The position numbers and the translations under genes are program-made. Below the pieces are notes generated by a model, which saw only the letters and a list, made by a program, of their open reading frames with translations, did not search any database and was not told where the DNA came from. From positions 130,542 to 194,541 of the forward strand of contig CAUYUJ010017900.1 of NCBI GenBank assembly GCA_963575745.1: DNA of 64,000 bases, given 5' to 3'. Positions within the stretch are counted from its first letter, which is position 1, and each line of letters begins with the position of its first letter. Of this stretch, positions 10,006 to 20,405 are shown piece after piece. This stretch comes from Prorocentrum cordatum (taxonomy: Eukaryota; Sar; Dinophyceae; Prorocentrales; Prorocentraceae).

Positions 10006-10084
10006 AGGGGGCCACATGCGAACCCTGAACCCCTCCCCCTCAGAAATCGTCGGGGGTAGGGGCAGGGTTCGCATGTGGCCCCCT
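10006..10084. mobile_element. Tiny near-perfect hairpin element (79 bp)
   Basis: AGGGGGCCACATGCGAACCC at the left is matched by GGGTTCGCATGTGGCCCCCT at the right, around a short loop. It is T-flanked. It could be a minimal MITE or a single-copy cruciform; no second copy was seen in the window. Confidence 0.65.
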
Positions 10085-10236
10085 ATTTTTCGTGGAGCAC
10101 CTTCGATCTGCGAGCTCCTGCGGGATCGGTCCTGACCTGCAGTGGCCCGGTCGTTCACGAGCGCTTCCCACGCGATGGAGGCCGGAGTCTCTCCAGTGCC
10201 ACCCCCCGTCCGTTGCCGTGGCTGTGGCCTGGATTC

Positions 10237-10400
10237 AGGAGGGGAAAAAATAAACACAGACAATTCATCGTCGAGTCCCCGGGAAATATGGGAAGATGTG
10301 GGAAGTGGGGGGGGGGAAGACAGAAACCCACAGAATATGGGAAACTATGGGGAATCCTATTATTTGTGTGTATATTTATTTGTGTGTCCCAGGGCCCCCT
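10237..10400. mobile_element. Dispersed element with AATATGGGAA core, copy 1
   Basis: Begins AGGAGGGGAAAAAATAAACA, includes CAATTCATCGTCGAG and GGGAAATATGGGAAGATGTG, a G-run, and ends with GTGTGTCCCAGGGCCCC. Close relatives lie at 54244-54410, 60401-60563 and 62085-62263. Its ends are only weakly inverted (AGGGG...ACACA). Confidence 0.7.
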
Positions 10401-10442
10401 CATGGATGGTAGGCACTGCCTTCGCTGAGCCCTCGTCGATCA

Positions 10443-11300
10443 TCATCGCGCCTCGAGCACGAGGCTCGCTGACGTGGTGAGTCTCCTCCTCCTCCTCCTG
10501 CTCCTCCTCCTCCTCCTTCCCATCCTCCTCCTCCTCCTCCTCCTCCTGTGTTCATGGTGGCAGGTGCACCTGCGGCGCAGACGGTCTGCCGGTGTCAAGC
10601 TCGAGGTGATGATCCTCCAGCCTTTCCGGGTCATTCCTCCCGTCACGTCGCTTTTCAATGCCCATCCGCATTCGTAGGTGTCGGACTCGTGCAGCTGGTG
10701 CCAGGTGTCGAAGAGCTCTGGGATGCTTCTCCACGAGCTTGCATTGAAAGGGTGTTCGACCGATGCCTCCGTCCCATGCTCCCCCTTCCAGGCATAAAAC
10801 AGGACCTCCAACGCGTTCCTCGTGATTCGGCGGCCCCACTTCCTCATCTTGATCAGCCTTTCCTGCGACTCGATGGTGTTTGGCCTGGCTGGTGGTGAGA
10901 CATGGGCCCAGCGTGACATCTCTTCCTGGATGATCTGCTTGGCCTTGATCACTGTACAGTTGGCCCGGATTAGTAGGTCGACCCTGCCAGCTCAAGAGTA
11001 CCCTTGTGTCCTGTTCCTCGCGACACGTGCCTTCTTACACTCCTGTGGCGATGTGGTCCTCGGAAGGGTCTTGTGTCCTCTCGCGTGTCCTGTCCAATCA
11101 AGGCCGACTGTAGCTCTCTTGCTGAAGTCCAGGTGGTTGAAGAGATCAAGGCGGGTTGCTTTCCTTCCCATCTTCTCCACCTGCTCGCTCAGCGTGCTGT
11201 CCAGAGGGGCGCATGGGTCCTCCATGTCGGTTCTGTCCTCGCGAGCCATGGCGGGCTGCTTCTGAACTACCCGGTTGTCGAACTTCGATGCAGCTTGCAC
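10443..11300 (-). other. Minus-strand open frames, possibly decayed copia integrase region
   Basis: Two overlapping minus-strand frames (10443-10952 and 10992-11300) lie between the copia gag/protease and the integrase end, where integrase is expected. They contain readable peptides such as WKGEHGTEASVEHPFNAS. I cannot match them to the zinc-binding or D,D-35-E motifs. A (CTC)n tract at 10482-10548 lies within. The spacing fits copia, but the function is not shown. Confidence 0.3.
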
Positions 11301-11561
11301 GGCTCGATGCCTGGCCTGCTGAGGTACAGCTAACTTGCCAGAACCCCGTCGCTGGGGTGAACTTCTTGGGGCACCCGTGTTTGCCGTACTTCAGGAGCTG
11401 CGCGTGTGTTGACCAGCGCTTCCGCGACTGGATCCTTCTGACGAGCCGCTGCCACCGATTGTGCCCCTGGGGCGGCTCGCCCCCCCCCCTGGATCTCCTT
11501 TCAGAGCCGTCTTGCTCGGCTCGTTGATCTTAACTCGGCGGCGAGCGAGGGGGGAAGTGAG

Positions 11562-11722
11562 GAGGGGCGGGCCTTCTCAGAAGGCTCGGAAGTCCCCCGG
11601 ACTTCTGAGAAGTTTTCTGAGCATTCCCCGAAGACAGACAAAAACCCCTCAGAAGGCGCGAGGGCTTCTGAGAAGTCCCGCCGCCTTCTGAGGAGGCCTT
11701 CTCCTTCTCATTTCCCCCCCGC
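11562..11722. mobile_element. TIR element, GGGCCTTCTCAGAAGGC family, copy 1
   Basis: GCGGGCCTTCTCAGAAGGC on the left faces GCCGCCTTCTGAGGAGGCC on the right, with further TTCTGAGAAG palindromes inside. A related element with similar termini is at 54473-54692. No target duplication is obvious. Confidence 0.6.
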
Positions 11723-12716
11723 TCGCCGCCGATGATCTCCAGGTGATGACTTCGGGTCCTGGGTCGACTTCCTGGCCGTGGGCAGGCTCTCGCGAAATGC
11801 GGTCGTCGGACCCCCCTCGAGAGGTGGCCCCGTCGGCTCTCTCGAGGCGCCGGTGACCTCTTCTCGGCCCTGGCAAGCGGAGGCATCTCTCGAACCTCGG
11901 CGCCCACCTGTAGGCTGCGGCCCTGATCTGACCCACGAGGGGCTCCAGCGACGAGGGGGTGGTGCGATAGATTTGGTGCAAGACACTTCTGGGGTTGCCA
12001 TACGTCTGGGGCGTGCAGTACATTCTGGGGCGCAAGTGTATTGCTGGATTTCCGCGTGCACGACATGACTTGCAATACAATGCAAAACAACTCCCCGGCG
12101 CAGCACATTTGCAACACACTTACCCCAAATCTATTGCACCACCCCCTTTCAGCTGGACCCCCTTGTGGGTCAACCCGAGAATCCTTCGACCAGGCGCACT
12201 CCGCCTCGGCGAGCAGGTGGTACCAACAGCGTGGCAGAGCTCCTGCCAGGCAGGCCTGGCCGTCTCGGCCAGCACTTCATCGCGTGGCTGCCCGTTCTGC
12301 CGCCAGCTCCCTCCGCTCCTCCTCGGTATCCGGGCTGGTCACTGCGAACAGCTCCAGTGTCTGCTCCTTCAGGTCCTCGAAGTCGTTGACTGGGTCCTGT
12401 GGCGTCGCAGGGGCAGCCGACGGCGAGGGCTGCGTCGCAGATGGAGAGCCCTCCTCTGCGGTGTGCGGTGGGGAGCCCACCAGGTCCCACTGGTCGAACT
12501 CCTCGTCCGAGATGTCGATCTCGGTAGGCACCCATGGCCCCTGCGGGCTGCACATGAATGTCTTCGTGAAGGTCGTGAAAGCTACTTCCAGAGCGTGAAC
12601 TCGAACTTGGCCCAAATGGCTGTGGACGTGGAGGATCTGATGTGGTGGCTATCTGTTTATTGTCTTCCTGCCGTACGACGGGTACACACCACGTATCCTT
12701 ATCATGGCAGTGCGTC
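11723..12716. other. Stretch without a clear gene, inside the copia span
   Basis: A minus-strand frame at 12277-12615 has an acidic, Pro/Ser-rich product (EIDISDEEFDQWDLVG and PSATQPSPSAAPATPQDP) that could be part of a degraded polyprotein. Nothing else is recognisable. Confidence 0.3.
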
Positions 12717-12842
12717 CGTACGTTATGGCATGGCCTATCTTGTAGAAGTGGCAGTTGCCGTACATCATGACCTGACCTATCTCGTAGATGTGGTAGAAGC
12801 CGTACGCTATGGCATGGTCTATCTCGCGGACCTGGTAATTGT
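12672..12842. repeat. 42-bp imperfect tandem repeat
   Basis: Three 42-bp units begin with CGTAC at 12717, 12759 and 12801, preceded by a diverged unit of about 45 bp at 12672. The period is a multiple of three, so the minus-strand frame at 12649-12963 carries a 14-residue repeat (motifs such as FYHIYEIGQVMMYG and HFYKIGHAITYG). It lies within the copia span; whether it was ever coding is unclear. Confidence 0.75.
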
Positions 12843-13132
12843 GCATGTTGACATACTCTATCTTGATGATGTAAGGTCCCTGTGGGTCTTCTCTGAGAGA
12901 TCTCGTTTTGGTCCCTTGCCTTTCTCCGTCTCGCGAGATCCCTTCCGTAAACATTTGGAACATTGCAGTGGTTTTTGAATCGATGAGTGTGCTGTCTGTG
13001 TTTTCTAATTCTGGAGATCTCTGGAGAGGCTTCGCTGACCAAATTATATCCGACTACAGCATCATCCTGATAACTCCTTTTTTCCCAACTCTATCGGCGT
13101 TGTCTCGACCGCTGGCTGGACGCTGGACACCG

Positions 13133-14603
13133 TCACAGTACCTTGGGCGCGCAGTGGCAGCTCGACAGCTTCACCACTGGCTCCTCATGCCCGTCCGCGT
13201 AGACGAGCGCAGGCTTATCCTTGATGAGGTTGACCCCAGCCGTGTCAAGGTAGTCTAGACCTGGCAGCAATTGGGACTTGTTTTCCACGACGCCGATCCA
13301 GAGCTTTTTGTCCTCCTGTACCCGACCATCTTGTCGTGCACCCATCTGGCCTGGCCATCGGTCGGCGGGCCACCTTCGTTAGTGTAGTTCGTCTCCTGCT
13401 TTATCTCAGCGTCCACGAATCCGGCCGGGCCGTTCGCCATCTGCATGTTGTTGCCGTCGTTGCCCGTCTGACCTCTCTTCAGACAGTCGATCGCTCGATG
13501 CGACCCCTGGCAGATCACGCGCTTGATGCCGCGACCCTTGCCGAACCCCTGTGGTGGACTGCGGCCCGCTGAGAACAGGTGGCGGTGGCGCCTGGCGACA
13601 ATCTCTTCCCTGCGGACCGCACCGTCGCCGATGGCTTCTGATACTTCTGCGGCTGCCTTTTTGGGGAACTGGCCGATGCCGACCACGGGAAAGTATCGGG
13701 TGTTGCTAGAAGTGCCCCTGGCCCAAGGTGCCCACAGGATTTTCAAGGATGCCCCCACGTCCTCCAGAGCGCCCCTTACGGGGCCTAGAGGGCCCCAGGG
13801 GCTCCAAAAGGAGCCAACAACTGGGGGGCACCTCGGGCCGGGGGCACCTCTGGCTCCCGTTCTTCGCCGCCTCCGCCAGCATCTGCTCCGCACCCGTGGA
13901 GGTGCGGCGTGCATCCCGGGCGCGGACCTTCGCGTCTGCGGCGTAGGCCTTCGTCTCCTCGCAGTCCTCCACGGTGTTATCCTCCCCGAAGTTCGCGTCG
14001 GCTGCCTCCTGGTCGTGGTCGCCATCCTCGAAGTCGGCGGCTGGCTCTTCAATCTCGTCCTCGGTCTGGAAAGCCCTGCCACGACCGTGGCTCTCTCACT
14101 CGCGTCCAAGTTGGCGTTCACGAGAAAGGTGATGCCTCGCATTTCGTCGGGGACGAGGTCCATGGCCTCCATGTCTGGGCAGATTGCTCGAACGTTCTTG
14201 TCCATTGCCTGGTATAGAGTCCGATCGTTTGTCCGATCTCGCTGGTTCTCGCTCCCGAGGTCTTCCGATCGTAGTAGCATGCCACGCTCTTGTCGAGGGT
14301 GTCATTCGATGCCTGCTCGCCGAAACTCTTCTTCGGAAAGACCTTGGTGATATTCTCGGGACCCTTCTCTCCAACACTCGTGTCTTTTTCGTCGTCTACC
14401 CGCTGCAAGCGTAGGGCCAGCTTCCTGTGCGCGGTGTTCTTGGGTAGAGCCTGCACGAGACGAGGTCCAAATAACTTCATGTCATCCTCCTTCGTGGGAA
14501 GAGTCAATAGTTCCACCTCAGCTTGGTACTCGTCCAGCGTCTCTGCCTTCCAATCCCATGTGTGGATTATCTGACGATCCTGGCCCGTGTTCGATGACGT
14601 CAT
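13133..14603 (-). pseudogene. Ty1/copia gag and protease remnant
   Basis: The minus-strand frame starts at 14603 with gag-like sequence (WDWKAETLDEYQAEVELL, LVQALPKNTAHRKLALRLQR, DTLDKSVACYYDRK). After a frame change near 14280 it continues with DKNVRAICPDMEAMDLVPDE and FLVNANLDASERATVVAG, the gag block that precedes the nucleocapsid. Near 13510, VICQGSHRAIDCLKRG is a degraded CCHC zinc knuckle that has lost a cysteine. Beyond it, LLPGLDYLDTAGVNLI and KPALVYADGHEEP at 13300-13190 fit the C-terminal half of a copia aspartic protease. The catalytic D(T/S)G is not readable. This is the 5' end of the element whose pol parts lie at 9692-2731. Confidence 0.65.
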
Positions 14604-14810
14604 CTGGAGTTAGTATATCACCTCAACCAAGCTCCGTACTGCCAATGCCGTGTCACCGTTGATGGGGTAACTCGCCAGCACTCTGATGAATGTCAATAGA
14701 TGTGAATAACAACTTCACTATAACTAATTGGGACATGTATCTTTTCCTCTGCTCGGGGTAGGGTGGTTCTCCAGCCTCAATCATATCAATACTGAATGGA
14801 ACGCCGCGCA

Positions 14811-14905
14811 CAGAAAGCTCGAGCACTGAACCTGAGTACAGAATTCATACACATGCAAACGCTAGCATCTTCTAACCACATCCTGTTGTTTTTCGACATT
14901 GGGGG
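14811..14905. repeat. Second copy of the 2703-2800 repeat
   Basis: Begins CACAGAAAGCTCGAGCACTG and resembles 2703-2800. It lies about 200 bp upstream of the copia gag start on the minus strand. Candidate LTR remnant, or the 3' end of a second copia copy. Confidence 0.45.
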
Positions 14906-15425
14906 CCTCTGGAGGTCTGAGGGGGTGCTCTTGGGGGCATGATGGGGGTCTTGGAGGCAAGCTTGGAAGGGAAGGCTCCCAAGGCCAGTTTGGGTTTCCC
15001 CGTGTGGACCCCTCTTGGGGCTTTCTTGGGGGCTTTGGGCCGTCGTGGGGCCCTCTCGGGCTGTCTTTCTTGGCGTCCTCCTGGCCCGTATTTGAGCCCT
15101 CTTGCTCCGTCGTGCAGTGTTCTTGGACACCTTTGGGGCCGTGGGCTTTGAGAACCCGAACAGGCGGACGTGCTAGCAGCGCAATGGGAATGCCCGACGT
15201 TTGCCTCTTGAGGTCCTCATGGACGTCCTCTCGGAGCCCTCTTGGGGCGTCTTTGGGGCCTCTTGGGCCGTAGGCGGGGCCTCTTGGAGCATCTTGGGGC
15301 CCTCTTGGAGCGTCTGGAGGCCTTTTTGGGCAGTGTGGGGACCGCCTTGGAGGCTTTGTGGGCTGCCTTGGGGCGAGGTCGGCTGTCTTGGGGCGGCTCT
15401 TGGCTGTCTTGGCTGTCTTGGGGTA
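14905..15425. repeat. Degenerate G/T-rich repeat (CTTGGGGCC motif)
   Basis: Many CTCTTGGGGC and CGTCTTGG units, as at 4400-5340, ending in repeated GGCTGTCTTGG. The sequence from 15426 to 16197 holds no gene, tract or repeat that I can identify apart from short CT-rich runs. Confidence 0.65.
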
Positions 15426-16202
15426 TATATATGCTTTACGTTTTGTATGTTTTGTTTTGATTTTCGGCAGCTCTGTTTGATTGGTTTGTGTGTTTTCCCT
15501 TTTTGTTTTAAATTCCCCTCGGTCAGAGCTTCTCCGAACAGTATTGTCTTTTCCAGAGAAACCCACAATCGGTTTCAGAGAGGGTGGCAGTTTTCCTGAC
15601 CGCGCGCGCAATGCAGGGGGGGGGAGGGGGGGAGTCGGCCCTAGAAAGCACGACAGAAACCTTACCAGGCACAAGAGGAGCATTCTAACACGCCCCAACG
15701 TGCCAAGCACGGTGGCGGATAGTTAAGCTTGCCAGCCGCTTCGGATATTTCTAGACCCTGGTATCTTGGGACAACCAACACCCATGTAGCATAATGTTGT
15801 CTGTTGCCTCCGACGGTCTCACAATGGATCGGCAGATCTTTTCTTGGCCCTTGGATTGAGGTTAAGGTGTTGTTTTCCACTTTGCTTGCTCCCCCTCTAC
15901 CCCTGACGCCCTCGTCTGGTTGGTGCGTGTTTGGCGTGCCGATGGGTGTTCGGCGTGATGCGGGTCGAGTGTGGAAGAGAATGAGGTATCCAACCGCGTG
16001 GATGGCAGCCCTCTCTTTCCTCCTCTTCTTCCTTCTCTCTACTCTTCCCCGTCTTAGCCTCACCTTCCTCCTCTTCCCCCTCTCCCCGCTTCAGCTGGCG
16101 ACAAGGGGGGGCCAGTCACGTCGCGATTCGCGCCGGTGCCGTCTGGGAATGCTTAGAAATAGCCAATTTCAAGACTGCGCCTGCGCGAATCGTGACATTA
16201 CA

Positions 16203-16371
16203 TGATGGGCCTGTTTTCCACAACCACCATAAGTTGTAGGGGGAGGGGGTCCTCCTCCTCCTCCTCCACCTCCTCTTCCACCTCCTCCTCCTCAACCTCC
16301 TCCTCTTTGTCCTGCACATCCTTCCCCCCTCCAACTTGTGGTGGTTGTGGTTGTTGAAAACAGGCCCATCA
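16203..16371. mobile_element. MITE with 5-bp TTACA target duplication
   Basis: The left end TGATGGGCCTGTTTTCCACA is the inverse of the right end TGTTGAAAACAGGCCCATCA, and the inversion continues for about 45 bp. TTACA lies on both sides (16198-16202 and 16372-16376). The interior is a (CTC)n tract. This is a clean non-autonomous DNA element of 169 bp. Confidence 0.85.
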
Positions 16372-16744
16372 TTACAGGGTGAGAGGGGGGATGGGGGGGG
16401 GGGGGCGGGGCTGGTAGCCGGCGCTTCCGCGAATCGTTTAAGCATTGTTTCTCGTTTGCCTACCTTCTTTTCCCTCCCTCCCTGCTCGTCAGCTCAATGG
16501 CTTGTCGCAGATTTGGGCCAAGCTGAGATCGAGTGTGAGAATGCACGATGTATTTGCTCATGGAAGCGCGTAGCAGGGCGTACAGGTATTCTTGACGCTC
16601 TGCGTATCTCCATCAGTCCTCGGTGCGGCCCGCGGCTGGCGCCTCCGTGGGCTTCCCGGGCACGTTCTCCGCTGACCCGGGCCTTCATCAGGGTCTCCTG
16701 CCCGCTGGCGCGTGTTCGCGGTATTCGACAGTCGGGCCTGACAG

Positions 16745-16869
16745 GTTCATGGTCTTCGGCGTCTGGCTGCTGACGACGGTTCAGACCTCATGGAGCTGCG
16801 CACGTACCTGGAGAATGACGTGTCCTTGGCGTTCACCGACCCGGCCCTCCGCCTCCTGAGCGGCGCCGC
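16745..16869 (+). CDS. Possible exon of an unrecognised gene
   Basis: Between CTGACAG (possible acceptor) and GCG followed by GTGAGT (strong donor at 16870) one plus-strand frame reads without stops, including RLAADDGSDLMELRTYLEN and VSLAFTDPALRLLSGAA. The composition looks protein-like, not GC-driven. I do not recognise the family. Neighbouring exons were not found; 16876-17260 contains only CT-rich and GC-rich sequence. It is supported only by splice signals and composition. Confidence 0.3.
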
Positions 16870-17259
16870 GTGAGTTTCTTTTTCTCCCTCCTTCCGTCGT
16901 CTCCCCGTCTTCTTCGCTTTTTTCGTCGTCTTCGCTCTCTCCCGCTTCGCTCTAGCGCAGCCTCTGCGTAGTGGCCCTGTTCTTTTTCCGCGTCTCGCCG
17001 GCGACAGTTGCGCTGTGTTCTTGCACCTGCTTGCGTTCGCGCGACCTCACGACGCCGCGCGGGTGCCCGCTCGCGGTCGCGATCAAGGAAACGATCCCTG
17101 GACGAGTGGCGTTGACCAGGGAAGTGAAGGATGATTCGGTGACGCAAGAAGGGAGGCCGTCGCCAAATCACCTTCGCACTCCCCTTTCGCATCTTCTCAT
17201 GCAAGCTGAAGAATTTCCCGAAGGTTGTTCTGGTTGACTCTGGTTTTTCCCGGTCGACC

Positions 17260-17937
17260 ATAAGCAGGCTTTCAGAGGCTTATTGGGGCCACCTGGGGTC
17301 CTCATGGTGCGTTTTGGATGCCCTGTGTGTTTTTTTGTTTTTTTTTTTGGAAGGTCTTAGGGGCTCTGTTGGGCCAGTCTGGGAGACGCATGCCAAATAA
17401 GGGTGGGGCTGATTTGCGCTCCCCCGTCGGGGCCGGAAAAATCGCATCCGGGTTCTTTCGTGGGATACGGTTGGGTTTTTTTTTGGAGGCCTTGCCGTCT
17501 GGAAGTCCGTCTGGGCTTCTCCTGGAGCTCTGTCGAGCCACTTCCAGGTCGAGGCCTCAGGCGCCGTTAACTAACGGGTAGTCTATCTCGCGTTGTCCTC
17601 AAGGCTATCTTAGGCTAGTAGGGGCCACTTCGGAGCCATCTACAGCCAGCTTGGACGCTCTAGTTCCTCGCTCCCTCCCCCATCCAGACCCATGGGGGGA
17701 CGCATGAGGGAAGTGTCAAGTTCCCAGAAGGAGCGCCACAGGCTGTCTCGCTCACTCCTACCGGCTCTCCCACCACAGAACTAGCATCCAGGGGGGTCAG
17801 CAGACGGAGTGGCCGCCATCGGATGGACAACAATTGTGGACTCATGCAGGCGCCAAGTGCGCCACGTTCACTGCCAGTCGCGCCACGCGCCCAGGTGCCC
17901 AAACGCGCGAGGTTAGGTGTCGGCAGATTGAGTGACG
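17260..17937. other. Weak G/T-rich repeat and unassigned sequence
   Basis: GGGGCC and TCTTGG motifs thin out from 17270 to 17560. The rest, to 17937, shows no gene. A (GAG)n tract begins at 17938. Confidence 0.4.
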
Positions 17938-18000
17938 GGGAGGAGGAGGAGGAGGAGGAGGAGAGAGGAGGAGAGGAGGAGGAGGAGGAGGAGGAGGAGC
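17938..18000. repeat. (GAG)n microsatellite
   Basis: About 60 bp of GAG/GGA triplets with few interruptions. The following 18001-18480 is GC-rich, with alternative frames but no motif. Confidence 0.9.
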
Positions 18001-18489
18001 CCCTGATGGGGCACCCCTATAAGTGGGGTGTCGGGCCAAAGCGCCCCCTAGCAGAGGCGGGGGCCGCTGGGCCTCAGGGGCACAAGCCCTCGCACCTGGG
18101 GTGGCCCCCACAGCGGGGTCCCCTCCCCAGGGGGCCCCCGGCCACGCAGTCTCCCACGGGAGCCTGGCTTCCCAGCCAGGTGTCCCCCGCGGGAGTCGTG
18201 TGCCAGGGGGTCCGTCTCCCCCCCGTCGTGTCGTCGCCGTCGCTGTCGCGTTTGTCGTGTCGTGGCGGGCCCCTGGGGCGGGTGGTGTGGTCTGGTGTTG
18301 CCTGGCCCCTGCCCGTTCTGTCGGTGGTCGGGTGTTTCCGGCCGGCAGAACGGGGCGGGGCAGCTGGTTTGCCATTCCGTGTTGCCCGTTTGCGGAGGGC
18401 CCGCCCGCGCCGTGAGCGCCCCGCGGCCCGGCCGCGGCGGCGCGCGCGGCGCCAGTTTCGGCGGCCCGATTAGGGGACCAACCGCTGCA

Positions 18490-18625
18490 GTGTGCGACCG
18501 AGGAGGAGGATGACGAGGACGAAGACGAGGACGTGGACGAGGACGAGGACGAGGATGAGGAGAAGGAGGGGGATTATTGTGGGGAGGAGGGCGAGGAGGA
18601 GGACGAAGAGGAAGAGGACGGAACT
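18490..18625. repeat. GAC/GAG-rich tract
   Basis: Mixed GACGAG, GAGGAC and GAGGAG units. Sequence downstream to 18930 has no gene I can support. Confidence 0.8.
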
Positions 18626-18929
18626 TGTGTAATCCCAAGGGTCGCCGACGATGTTGGAATACCCCCCCCAAGCTCCTTCCTCATGCGCCCCTGCAGCGGT
18701 TTGTGTCCACAGAGGGACTTGCATCGTTGAAGACAACCGTTTGAAGACCCTGACGCATGCCGAAACATTGTTCTTGGCATTCCAACGCCGCGGATGAGCC
18801 TGACGGTTGCGTCTTGGCGATCCTGAGTCGTGCCAGAACGCCCTGCCTGGGGCTCCGACGCCGCGAATCATCAAAACTGTTGCGCCCTCATAATCGTGAG
18901 TCCTTCCAAAATGCCATTTCTGGTACGTC

Positions 18930-19470
18930 GGTCATGGAACCCGCGAAGCTATTGCAAATGTTTAAACTGACAGCGGACGGCGCCTAGGCGAGAAACGCAT
19001 TTCGAAAAAGGAACCGCCCTCAATCCGTGAACCTCGTGCAAATGTTTAAAACGACTGTGCGCGGCGCTAAGGCGAGAGCCACATTGTGAAAACCACCCGC
19101 CCTCAATCTGTGAAGCTTTTGCAAATGTTTGAAATGAATGTGCGCGGTGCTAAGGCGAGGACCGCATTTTGGAAACCACCCGCCGTCAATCCGTGAAGCT
19201 CCTTGCATCATTGGAAAAAAAAAAAACGAATGTACGCCGCGCTCAGGCGAGAACCACATTTTGATAACCACCCGCTTTCAATCCGTGCAGTTCATGCAAC
19301 GTTTGACAACGCATGTGCGCGGCGCTAATGCGAGAACCACATTTTGAATACGACCCGCCCTAAATCCGTGAAGCTCCATGCAACATTTGAAAATACACGC
19401 GCGCGGCGCCAAGGCGGGAACCACATGTTAAAAACCACCCGCCTTGAATCCTTGGAATTGTTGTCAGTGT
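18930..19470. repeat. 83-bp satellite array, about six units
   Basis: Units marked by CCGCC(C/G)TCAATCCGTGAA begin at 19014, 19097, 19180, 19272, 19355 and 19439. Spacing is 83-84 bp, except for one 92-bp unit enlarged by an A-run. Each unit carries TGCGCGGCGCTAAGGCGAGA and CCACATTTTGAAAACCACC. No open frame persists through it. Confidence 0.9.
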
Positions 19471-19914
19471 AAAGGTTGAGGGTCATAAAAGGGTGAGGAA
19501 GTCTCCGGCGAAACACCCGGCCCGCCCTAAACTGGCCTCGGGGTGCGACAGGGAAGTTCCTCATAAGGAGAAGGAGCGGAGGAGGGGGAAGAGGAGGAGG
19601 AGGAGAACCAGGGATGAGGGCGAGGAAAGGGGTGCTTGTTTCCAGGCCCGTAGCAATAACAATTTTGGCTCGAGCCCGTCTTCCCCCGAGCGCAGCAACC
19701 CGGCGCCGCCTGTCCTCCCACACCGCTCGGCGACTGCAGAGGTTGTGGCTGCGCTGGGGGGCACCACGTGGCCCTCGTCGGGCTTCTTCGGGGCACGGCG
19801 GAGAACTCCGTCGAGCTCCTCGCCCGCCCGCCAGGGTGCGGGCTGCAAGCCGCACCCTCGACAGACCACGCCCTTCGGAGTCGCCGAGCCGCGCCCGTCA
19901 GCCGGGGGCCGGCC

Positions 19915-20165
19915 ATGTCGGGCGACCGCTCCGCCCGCGGCGCCGAGGCGGAGGAGGCCACGGAGCTTCTGCGCGAGCAGCCCGGGCCCGCGCGCCTCCG
20001 CCAGCCGGCGGCCGCCGCCGCGCTCCTCGCGGCCCTCGCCGCGGCCTCGGCCGCCGCGCTGCTCCTCTCGCGCGGCGGCCCGGTGCGGGCGGGCCCCTCG
20101 CTGGTGCGGCTGGCCGCACAGGAGGCCGGACATGCGGGCGGCGCAGAGATAAAGATACGACGGGA
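19915..20165 (+). CDS. Likely first exon of a membrane-anchored cysteine-rich protein
   Basis: From the ATG at 19915 the frame reads a short polar head (MSGDRSARGAEAEEATELL), then QPAAAAALLAALAAASAAAL at about residues 30-49, a single strongly hydrophobic helix. It fits a type II signal anchor with a short cytoplasmic head. The frame stays open to the introner at 20243, but the exon end is uncertain; GGGAG followed by GTCAAAG near 20166 is one option. The downstream exon at 20625-21052 encodes two cysteine-rich modules, which would then lie in the lumen or outside the cell. The join is inferred from proximity and strand. Confidence 0.45.
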
Positions 20166-20242
20166 GGTCAAAGTGTTCGGACGCATGGGCCCTCGCCGAG
20201 CCCCAGGATGGATGATGCTCAGGGCGTGCGTTGGCCCAACGG

Positions 20243-20405
20243 TTAAGTCGGGCCTGTCCCTCTACAGGGGAATGTTCAAAGATGGTCAACAAATCGTGTG
20301 GGGACTTTTTTGGAGCACTTTTTTTTACCACTTGGGGATATTTCTTCACTGATGTTTTTAATTTTTCGTCCAAAATCCCCCTGTGGGAGGACAGGCCCGT
20401 CTTAA
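20243..20405. mobile_element. Introner-like element, copy 3, in a presumed intron
   Basis: Ends TTAAGTCGGGCCTGTCCC and GGACAGGCCCGTCTTAA are inverted repeats. GCCCAACGG (20234-20242) and GCCCAATGG (20406-20414) are a 9-bp target duplication with one change. It lies between the signal-anchor exon and the cysteine-rich exon, where an intron is expected. Confidence 0.85.

Noticed and set aside
12649-12963. MORN-type repeat protein from the 42-bp repeats
   Set aside because: The repeat lacks the G-x-G-x-Y-x-G spacing of MORN motifs and lies in a decayed copia element.
18930-19470. CRISPR-like array
   Set aside because: The 83-bp units are repeats throughout with no unique spacers, and the context is eukaryotic; the same holds for the 32-bp array at 48200.
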